Source: Roseomonas sp. KE0001
GTDB taxonomy: Bacteria; Pseudomonadota; Alphaproteobacteria; Acetobacterales; Acetobacteraceae
Assembly (NCBI RefSeq): GCF_016107285.1
Contig: NZ_RCVQ01000006.1
Coordinates: forward strand, 248,001-312,000
Reading direction: 5' to 3'
Length of the DNA stretch: 64,000 nucleotides
Shown piece by piece: positions 57,621 through 64,000 of this stretch. The notes below the pieces were generated by a model. That model was not told the origin of the DNA and searched no databases. It worked only from the letters and a program-made list of their open reading frames with translations. The position numbers and the translations under genes are program-made. Within the stretch, counting starts at the first letter, position 1; every line of letters starts with the position of its first letter.

Positions 57621-58763
57621 ATGCCGCAAGCACTTGGACCCGCCATCCTGACGAGACTGATGCTGCGGGGTGTGGTGCTCACCGGCCTCCTGGCTCTTCC
57701 CGCCTGCGGCCCGGCCGAGCCGCCGCCGCCCGAACCGCCGCGCCCGGTCCGCGCCAGCGTCGCGGTGTCGCAGCCGGGCGGCGAGACGGTGGCGCTGACC
57801 GGACAGGTGGAGGCGGCCGAGGAAGTCGGCCTGGCCTTCCGCATCGGCGGGCGGATGATCGAGCGCGGCGTGAACGTCGGCGATCAGGTCCGCGCCGGCC
57901 AGGTCATCGCGCGGCTGGAGGACAGCACGCCGCGCGACAATCTGCGCGCGGCCCGGGCGGCCACCGCGGCGGCGCGGGCGGCGCTGGTGCAGGCGCGCAA
58001 CCACTACGACCGGCAGAACCAGCTGCTGCGCAGCGGCTTCACCACCCGCGCCAGTTACGACGACGCGGTCCGGCGGCTGCAGGCCGCGCAGTCCCAGGTG
58101 GATGCCAGCCTGGCGCAGGAGAACATCGCCGAGACGACGCTCGCCTATACCGACCTCGTGGCGGATTCGAACGGTGTCGTCACGGCCCGTGGCGCCGAGC
58201 CGGGCGAGGTGGTGGCGGCGGGCCAGCGCATCGTGACCCTGGCCCGTGAGGGCGGACGCGACGCGGTGTTCGACGTGCCCGCCCGGCTGATGGAGCAGGC
58301 GGAGCCCGACCCGCTGGTCACGGTGTCCCTGAGCGGCAACCCCGCGGTCCGGACGACCGGACGGGTGCGGGAGGTCTCGCCGCAGGCCGATCCGGTGACG
58401 CGCACCTTCCGGGTGCGCGTCGGGTTGATCGACCCGCCGGAGGCCATGCGGCTGGGCTCGACCGTCAATGGCGGCATCCGAATCGGCGGAGTGAGCGGCA
58501 TCGAGGTTCCGGCCTCGGCCCTGACCCGGGCCAACCAGGGTCCGGCGGTCTGGGTGGTGGATGGACAGGGTTCCACCGTGTCGCTGCGCCCCGTCGAGGT
58601 GGTGCGCTACGATGCCGCGCGCGCCATCATCGCCGGCGGGTTGCGGGACGGCGAGGTGGTGGTGACGGCGGGGGCGCAGACCCTCCGGCCGGGCCAGCAG
58701 GTCCGGGTGCTCGGCGCCGCGCAGGCTGCCTCCCAGGGCACGGCCGGGGGCGCCGCGCGGTGA
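57621..58763 (+). CDS. RND efflux periplasmic adaptor (membrane fusion) lipoprotein
   Basis: A 380-aa adaptor with a lipoprotein leader (MLRGVVLTGLLALPAC, Cys ~29) and a Pro-rich linker. The barrel-sandwich part shows VGLAFRIGGRMIERGVNVGDQVRAG (~69-93), followed by a coiled-coil hairpin (~100-155), ENIAETTLAYTDLVADSNG, and a beta-barrel domain (TVNGGIRIGG). It links the inner-membrane pump to an outer-membrane channel. GGAGG lies ~10 nt before ATG 57621; an in-frame ATG at 57564 lacks a leader. The stop overlaps the pump's GTG. Confidence 0.9.
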   Translation: MPQALGPAILTRLMLRGVVLTGLLALPACGPAEPPPPEPPRPVRASVAVSQPGGETVALTGQVEAAEEVGLAFRIGGRMIERGVNVGDQVRAGQVIARLEDSTPRDNLRAARAATAAARAALVQARNHYDRQNQLLRSGFTTRASYDDAVRRLQAAQSQVDASLAQENIAETTLAYTDLVADSNGVVTARGAEPGEVVAAGQRIVTLAREGGRDAVFDVPARLMEQAEPDPLVTVSLSGNPAVRTTGRVREVSPQADPVTRTFRVRVGLIDPPEAMRLGSTVNGGIRIGGVSGIEVPASALTRANQGPAVWVVDGQGSTVSLRPVEVVRYDAARAIIAGGLRDGEVVVTAGAQTLRPGQQVRVLGAAQAASQGTAGGAAR

Positions 58764-61700
58764 GGCCGTTCAACCTTTCCGAATGGGCGCTGAACAACCG
58801 CTCCGTCGTCGTCTACCTGATGATCGTCGCGGTGCTGGCCGGCACCCTCTCCTTCCTGCGGCTGGGCCGGGCGGAGGACCCGGTCTTCACGATCCGCACC
58901 ATGATCGTCCAGGCCAACTGGCCCGGCGGCTCCATGGAGGACACGCTGAACCAGGTCACCGAGCGGCTGGAGCGCCGGCTGCAGGAGACGCCCAACCTGA
59001 ACCGGCTGCGCAGCTTCACCCAGCCCGGCCAGAGCCTGATCTATGTGGACCTGCTGGGAAGCACGCCGGACGCTCAGGTCACGGACACCTGGTATCAGGT
59101 CCGCAAGAATATCGGCGACATCCGCCACACCTTCCCGCCCGGCATCCAGGGCCCCTTCTTCAACGACGATTTCGGCGACACCTTCGGGATCGTCTACGGC
59201 TTCACGGCGGACGGCTTCACCCATCGCGAACTGCGCGACCATGTGGAGGAGATGCGCTCGGAGCTGCTGAAGGTCCCCGATGTCTCCCGGATCGAGCTCA
59301 TCGGGGCGCAGGACGAGCGGGTCTTCATCGAGTTCTCGATGGAGAAGCTGGCGGGGCTGGGCATCGACCGCAACGCGCTGATCGGCGCGCTGCAGGCGCA
59401 GAACCTGATCTCGCCCACCGGCACCATCGAGGGCGGGCAGGAGCGGCTGCTGCTGCGCGTCTCCGGCTCCTTCGAATCCGAGGGCGACATCCGGGCGATG
59501 AACTTCGCGATGCCCGCCGCCCAGGGCAGCCGCATCCTGCGCCTGAGCGACATCGCGGAGGTCCGTCGCGGCTACGCCGATCCGCCCCAGCCGATGTTCC
59601 GCGTGAACGGGCGGGAGGCGATCGGCCTCGGCATCTCCATGCGCGATGGCGGCGACGTGCTGCAGCTCGGCCACAACATCGACGTGGCGGCGCGCCGCGT
59701 CATGGCCGACACGCCGGTGGGGATCGAGATGAGCGCGGTGGCCGAGCAGCCGCGCACCGTCGCGCTGGCCATCGCCGACTTCATGGGATCGCTCTGGCAG
59801 GCGATCGCGATCATCCTGGTGGCGAGCTTCGTCAGCCTCGGCGTGCGGCCCGGCGCCATCGTCGCCCTGGCCATCCCGCTGACGCTCGCCATCGTCTTTC
59901 CCATCATGCAGATCGTTGGCATCGACCTGCAGCGCATCTCGCTGGGGGCGCTGATCATCGCGCTCGCCCTCATGGTGGACGACGCCATGACCACCGTGGA
60001 CGCCATGATGAACCGGCTCGCGGCCGGCGACAGCAAGGAGGCCGCCGGCACCTACGCCTTCCGTGCCCTCGCCTTCTCGATGCTGACGGGCACGCTGGTG
60101 ACCATCGCCGGCTTCGTCCCGGTCGGTTTCGCCCGCAGCTCGGCGGGCGAATACACCTTCTCCATCTTCGCGGTCGTCACCATCGCCCTGCTGGTGTCCT
60201 GGCTGGTGGCGGTGATCTTCGCGCCGCTGCTCGGCGTGCTGATCCTGCGGCCGCCCAGGCCCGGCACCTCCAACGAGCCCGGGCGCCTGGTGCGGGTCTA
60301 CCGCTCCTTCCTCGGCACGGCGATCCGCTGGCGCTGGGTGACCATCACCGCGACGGTGGGGCTCTTCGCCCTGTCGGTCTTCGGCATGCGCTTCGTCAGC
60401 CAGCAGTTCTTCCCGTCCTCGGACCGCTATGAGCTGATGGTGGACCTGACCCTGCCGCAGAACGCCTCGATCCATGCGACCGACGCGGCGGCGGCGCGGC
60501 TGGAGGCGATCCTGGCCCGGGACCCGGATGTCGAGCGCTGGAGCACCAATGTGGGCCGCGGCGCCATCCGCTTCTACCTGCCGCTGGACGTGCAGCCGCC
60601 GAACAACTTCTTCGCCCAGCTCGTGGTGATCACCAAGGGCCTGCAATCCCGCGACCGGCTGGAGACGCGGCTGGAGCAGGTGCTGCTGGAGCAGTTCCCC
60701 GAAGTGGTCGGCCGGGTCTATCCGCTGGAGCTGGGCCCGCCGGTCGGCTGGCCCATCCAGTACCGCGTCTCCGGCGACGATCCGGACGAGGTGCGCGATC
60801 TGGCGATGAACCTGGCCGGAGTTGTGGCCGCGCATCCCGCCACGCGCGGCACCAGCTTCGACTGGATGGAGCCCGCCCGCCAGCTCCGTATCCGGGTGGA
60901 CCAGGACGAGGCCCGGCGCCTCGGGCTGAGCTCGGCGGCGGTGGCCAGCGCCCTGAACGCGGCGATCTCCGGCACCACCGTGACGCAGATGCGTGACGGC
61001 ATCTACCTGATCAATGTGGTGGTGCGGGCGGTCGAGGCCGAACGGATGTCGGTCGAGGCCCTGCGGACGTTGCAGGTTCCGATCCCCGGCGGCCGGACGG
61101 TGTCGCTCAGCCAGTTCGCCACCTTCGACTACGAGCAGGAGTATCCGATCATCACGCGCCGGAACCGCATCCCGACGCTGACGGTCCAGGCCTATCTGCC
61201 GCGCGGCGTGCTGCCGAACGACGTGGTGGACGACCTGGCGCCGGGGATCGCCGCGGCGGCGGCGGCGCTGCCGCCCGGATACCGGATCGAGACGGGCGGC
61301 ATCGTCGAGGAAAGCGCCGACTCCCTGGCCTCGGTGACGGCGGTCGTGCCGCTGATGCTGTTCATCATGCTCACCGTGCTGATCTTCCACCTGAGGAGCT
61401 TCTCGCGGCTCTTCATCGTGCTGAGCGTGGTGCCGCTGGGTCTGATCGGCGTGGTGGCGGCCCTGTTGCTCTCCGGCAGCCCGCTCGGCTTCGTGGCCAT
61501 CCTGGGCGTGCTGTCGCTGATGGGCATGATCGCCAAGAACGCGGTGATCCTGGTGACGCAGATCGAGGCCGAGCGCGCGGCGGGGCGCGGCGTCGCCGAG
61601 GCGGCGCTGGACGCCAGCACCTCCCGCTTCCGGCCGATCATGCTGACCGCCATCTCCACGGTGCTCGGCATGATCCCGATCACGCCCACGGTGTTCTGGG

Positions 61701-61879
61701 GGCCGATGGCCTTCGCCATCATGGGCGGTCTCCTCGGCGCCACGATCCTCACGTTGATCTTCCTGCCGGTGCTGTACGTGACGTGCCTCGAGGGGCGGGG
61801 CGGGGCAGGGCGCGGCCGGGCTGATCCGGCCCCGGCCGCACGGCCCGCCTCCACAACAGGAAGCATGGAGCCAGTATGA
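58760..61879 (+). CDS. RND efflux pump permease (AcrB/HAE1 type)
   Basis: A 1039-aa pump with 12 helices and two large periplasmic loops. The proton-relay pair lies in helix 4 (ALMVDDAMTTVDAMMNRL). The N-terminal helix is NRSVVVYLMIVAVLAGTLSF, the docking region contains QLVVITKGLQSRDRLETRL, and the C-terminal bundle contains LGVLSLMGMIAKNAVILVTQIE. It exports hydrophobic or amphipathic toxic compounds using the proton gradient. No TolC-type gene or local regulator is in the window. GTG 58760 overlaps the adaptor stop; its own stop overlaps the patatin gene. Confidence 0.92.
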   Translation: MRPFNLSEWALNNRSVVVYLMIVAVLAGTLSFLRLGRAEDPVFTIRTMIVQANWPGGSMEDTLNQVTERLERRLQETPNLNRLRSFTQPGQSLIYVDLLGSTPDAQVTDTWYQVRKNIGDIRHTFPPGIQGPFFNDDFGDTFGIVYGFTADGFTHRELRDHVEEMRSELLKVPDVSRIELIGAQDERVFIEFSMEKLAGLGIDRNALIGALQAQNLISPTGTIEGGQERLLLRVSGSFESEGDIRAMNFAMPAAQGSRILRLSDIAEVRRGYADPPQPMFRVNGREAIGLGISMRDGGDVLQLGHNIDVAARRVMADTPVGIEMSAVAEQPRTVALAIADFMGSLWQAIAIILVASFVSLGVRPGAIVALAIPLTLAIVFPIMQIVGIDLQRISLGALIIALALMVDDAMTTVDAMMNRLAAGDSKEAAGTYAFRALAFSMLTGTLVTIAGFVPVGFARSSAGEYTFSIFAVVTIALLVSWLVAVIFAPLLGVLILRPPRPGTSNEPGRLVRVYRSFLGTAIRWRWVTITATVGLFALSVFGMRFVSQQFFPSSDRYELMVDLTLPQNASIHATDAAAARLEAILARDPDVERWSTNVGRGAIRFYLPLDVQPPNNFFAQLVVITKGLQSRDRLETRLEQVLLEQFPEVVGRVYPLELGPPVGWPIQYRVSGDDPDEVRDLAMNLAGVVAAHPATRGTSFDWMEPARQLRIRVDQDEARRLGLSSAAVASALNAAISGTTVTQMRDGIYLINVVVRAVEAERMSVEALRTLQVPIPGGRTVSLSQFATFDYEQEYPIITRRNRIPTLTVQAYLPRGVLPNDVVDDLAPGIAAAAAALPPGYRIETGGIVEESADSLASVTAVVPLMLFIMLTVLIFHLRSFSRLFIVLSVVPLGLIGVVAALLLSGSPLGFVAILGVLSLMGMIAKNAVILVTQIEAERAAGRGVAEAALDASTSRFRPIMLTAISTVLGMIPITPTVFWGPMAFAIMGGLLGATILTLIFLPVLYVTCLEGRGGAGRGRADPAPAARPASTTGSMEPV

Positions 61880-62997
61880 GCGAGACATCCAGCACGCAGG
61901 GTCCCTCCCGGAGCCGAACGGCGCGGCGGTCCGAGGACGCCGCGCCGGAAGCCCGCCCGCGCGATCCTGTCGCCGTCGATCTCGGCCTGCAGGGCGGTGG
62001 CTCGCACGGGGCCTTCACCTGGGGCGTGCTGGACCGGCTGCTGGAGGAATCCTGGCTGGAGATCGATGCGATCAGCGGCACCTCGGCCGGGGCCATGAAC
62101 GCCACCGCCCTGGTGGCGGGCTACCATCAGGGCGGGCGCGACGGCGCCAGGGCCGCGCTGGAGCGCTTCTGGAGCGCCGTGGCACGGGCGGCGCTGCTGA
62201 GTCCCTTCAAGCGCGGCCCGCTCGACATCCTGCTGGGCCGCTGGTCGCTGGACAGTTCGCCGGCCTTCCTGGCGATGGACATGATGGCCCGGCTGGTCTC
62301 GCCCTACGACATCCACATGGTCGGCGGCAATCCGCTGAGCGCGGTGCTCGCCGAGACCATCGACTTTGATCGCCTGGCGTTGGCGGAGCAGCGCCTCTAC
62401 GTCACCGCGACCAATGTGCGCACCGGACGGGGCCGGGTGTTCCGCAACGCCGAGGTCACGCCCGAGGCGCTGATGGCCTCGGCCTGCCTGCCCACGCTCT
62501 TCCAGGCGGTGGAGATCGAGGGCGAGGCCTACTGGGACGGCGGCTATGCCGGCAATCCCACCATCACCCCGCTCGTCCGCGATGGCGGTTCGGCCGACGA
62601 TCTCCTGCTGGTGGCCATCAACCCGGTGGAACGGCCCGGCACGCCTCGCTCCGCGACCGAGATCCAGAACCGGCTGAACGAGATCTCCTTCAACGCCACG
62701 ATCATCAAGGAGCTCCGCATGATCGCCCTGCTGCAGCAAGTCGTCGCGGAGAGCGGCGCGAAGCTGGACAGCAGCAAGGTGGAGGGCGCGCGCTGGGCCA
62801 GCTTCCGTGTTCATCTCCTTTCCAGCCCCGTGATGATCGATCTCGGCTATTCCTCCAAGCTGAACGCGGAATGGGAGTTCCTCACCTTCCTGCGCGACGA
62901 GGGCAGGCGGACAGCGGAACGTTTCCTGGCCGAGAACGGCGAGAATATCGGCCGCCGCTCCTCTGCCGACCTGAACAAGCTGCTGGAGGGCGTGTGA
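61876..62997 (+). CDS. patatin-like phospholipase with DUF3734 C-terminus
   Basis: A 373-aa protein. Patatin domain (~33-235): oxyanion motif LQGGGSHGAFTWGVLD, nucleophile Ser70 in ISGTSAGAMNATA, and Asp in YWDGGYAGNPT (~218). The C-terminal ~130 residues match DUF3734 (LNEISFNATIIKELRMIALL, GYSSKLNAEWEFLTFLRDEG). The first ~30 residues are polar. DUF3734 patatins of alphaproteobacteria often neighbour 3-hydroxybutyrate metabolism genes. It is coupled (ATGA) to the RND gene and followed after 4 nt by a GntP permease gene. Confidence 0.87.
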   Translation: MSETSSTQGPSRSRTARRSEDAAPEARPRDPVAVDLGLQGGGSHGAFTWGVLDRLLEESWLEIDAISGTSAGAMNATALVAGYHQGGRDGARAALERFWSAVARAALLSPFKRGPLDILLGRWSLDSSPAFLAMDMMARLVSPYDIHMVGGNPLSAVLAETIDFDRLALAEQRLYVTATNVRTGRGRVFRNAEVTPEALMASACLPTLFQAVEIEGEAYWDGGYAGNPTITPLVRDGGSADDLLLVAINPVERPGTPRSATEIQNRLNEISFNATIIKELRMIALLQQVVAESGAKLDSSKVEGARWASFRVHLLSSPVMIDLGYSSKLNAEWEFLTFLRDEGRRTAERFLAENGENIGRRSSADLNKLLEGV

Positions 62998-63001
62998 TCC
63001 C

Positions 63002-64000
63002 ATGGGACTTCTCGGAATCCTTCTGGGACTGGCACTCCTCATGGGGCTGGCCTTCCGGGGCTGGAGCGTGCTCCTCCTCGCGCCGGCCGCGGCCCTCATC
63101 GCGGCAGGCTTCGCCGGCGAACCTCTGCTCGCGAGCTGGACCCAGACCTTCATGGGTGGCGCCGCGGGCTTCATCGCGCAGTTCTTTCCGCTTTTCCTGC
63201 TGGGTGGGGTCTTCGGCAAGCTGATGGACGACAGCGGGTCGGTCACCGCTATCGCCAACGGCATGACGGCCCGGCTCGGCACGAAGCGGGCCATCCTGTC
63301 CGTGGTGCTGGCCGGCGCGCTCGTCACCTATGGTGGCGTGAGTCTCTTCGTCGCTTTCTTCGTGCTCGCCCCGATGGCGCATGCGATGTTCCGGGCGGCG
63401 GATATCCCGCACAGGCTCATGCCGGGCGCAATCATGCTCGGCGCTTCGACCTTCACCATGTCGGCGCTGCCGGGCACGCCCGCCATCCAGAACGCCATCC
63501 CGATGCCCTTCTTCGGTACGTCACCCTGGGCCGCACCCGGGCTCGGCATCATCGCCGCGATCGTCATGGCGGCCCTCGGCCTCTGGTGGCTGGACTATCG
63601 CGAGAAGCAGGCGCGCAAGGCCGGGGAAGGCTACAGCCTGTCCGATCCGGACGGGCGGGAGGCCACGGAGCGGGCCCTCGACGATTCCGTGGTTCGCGAG
63701 CATGGCGCGATCTCCACGGAATTCGATCCGGCCGAAATGCGGCATGGCGAGCACGGCCGGAGCGAACCGGGCTTCTGGACCGCCCTGGCCCCGATCGGCG
63801 TGGTGCTGATGGTCAACCTGCTGATGACGGCGGTCGTCCTGCCGCGCATGGATACCGGCTTCCTGGCCGATCCGCGCTGGGGCGGCACCACGATCGGCGC
63901 GGTCGCGGGCGTCTGGTCGGTGGCCCTGGCGCTCTTCGCGGCCTGCCTGGCCGTGGTGCTGCTGAACCGCGCCAACCTGCCCTCCCTGCGCGCCACGCTG
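63002..64000 (+). CDS. GntP-family permease, 5' part
   Basis: An open frame from ATG 63002 to the right edge (333 codons, no stop). It shows about eight hydrophobic segments so far: GLLGILLGLALLMGLAFRGW, FFPLFLLGGVFGKLMDDSGS, VVLAGALVTYGGVSLFVAFF, PGAIMLGASTFTMSALPGTP and QNAIPMPFFGTSPWAAPG. A long charged loop (~205-255) follows, then further helices. It is GntP-like but distinct from the permease at 44362, closer to permeases for hydroxy acids such as 3-hydroxybutyrate. The patatin neighbour supports that idea; this is inference. Confidence 0.82.
   Translation, partial: MGLLGILLGLALLMGLAFRGWSVLLLAPAAALIAAGFAGEPLLASWTQTFMGGAAGFIAQFFPLFLLGGVFGKLMDDSGSVTAIANGMTARLGTKRAILSVVLAGALVTYGGVSLFVAFFVLAPMAHAMFRAADIPHRLMPGAIMLGASTFTMSALPGTPAIQNAIPMPFFGTSPWAAPGLGIIAAIVMAALGLWWLDYREKQARKAGEGYSLSDPDGREATERALDDSVVREHGAISTEFDPAEMRHGEHGRSEPGFWTALAPIGVVLMVNLLMTAVVLPRMDTGFLADPRWGGTTIGAVAGVWSVALALFAACLAVVLLNRANLPSLRATL

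Noticed and set aside
58607-61888. 1093-codon leftward open frame opposite the RND pump
   Set aside because: It mirrors the pump gene and is His/Arg/Gln-rich without family motifs; the + strand frame has all RND signatures.
1-64000. tRNA, rRNA, CRISPR arrays, prophage or plasmid origin
   Set aside because: Intergenic stretches were read on both strands; none shows cloverleaf, repeat-spacer or phage features.

Overview
The window is about 70% G+C, almost fully coding, with short gaps, ATGA-type overlaps and many GTG starts. Gene content (aryl-polyene genes, several Bug-type periplasmic binding proteins, DUF2934 and Rap1a-like proteins, hydantoinase, tetronate and biotin-carboxylase operons) suggests an alphaproteobacterium, most likely Acetobacteraceae of the Roseomonas type. 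That assignment is inference from gene families. I found no rRNA, tRNA or CRISPR array.

Region by region. 1-5952 (+): right end of an aryl-polyene-type pigment cluster (LolA-like fragment, MMPL exporter, ketosynthase, chain-length factor, hotdog dehydratase, ketoreductase). 6157-7596 (-): secreted beta-propeller protein. 8039-9265 (-): LysR regulator with two DNA-binding domains, divergent from a 13-gene run, 9464-21786 (+): aminotransferase, biotin carrier, PxpB, PxpC, a carrier-like protein without the biotin lysine, PxpA, biotin carboxylase, four-gene polyamine-type ABC importer, MFS exporter, D-2-hydroxyacid dehydrogenase. 21916-27763: LysR, Bug protein and HyuA/HyuB. Degenerate IS5-type transposase fragments lie just outside this block, at 7.85-7.99 kb and 27.9-28.06 kb.

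28098-38262: a second biotin-dependent system. Leftward: Bug protein, double-domain class III CoA-transferase and GntR regulator. Rightward: 73-aa biotin carrier, biotin carboxylase, BioY, carboxyltransferase and two tandem Bug proteins. The two promoters facing the CoA-transferase and the carrier share the same -35 hexamer and the same candidate GntR operator. 38306-43549 (-): ilvD, lipoprotein hydrolase, nucleotide-sugar epimerase and two small membrane proteins. 43658-50548 (-): a complete D-erythronate/L-threonate operon (ltnD, otnK, otnI, deoR-type regulator, denD, gntP, otnC). 50809-53270: small envelope or hypothetical proteins. 53352-57274: aldo/keto reductase, LysR/quinone oxidoreductase pair and PaiB-like protein. 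57621-64000 (+): RND efflux pair, DUF3734 patatin and the start of a second GntP permease.

The best candidate for an undescribed system is 10677-15409. It encodes a complete set of biotin carboxylase, carrier and urea-carboxylase-like carboxyltransferase (PxpB/PxpC) together with the PxpA hydrolase and a carrier-dead paralogue, within one transcription unit with its own importer. A second recurring oddity is short G-rich in-frame tandem repeats with 12- or 15-nt periods in several unrelated genes.
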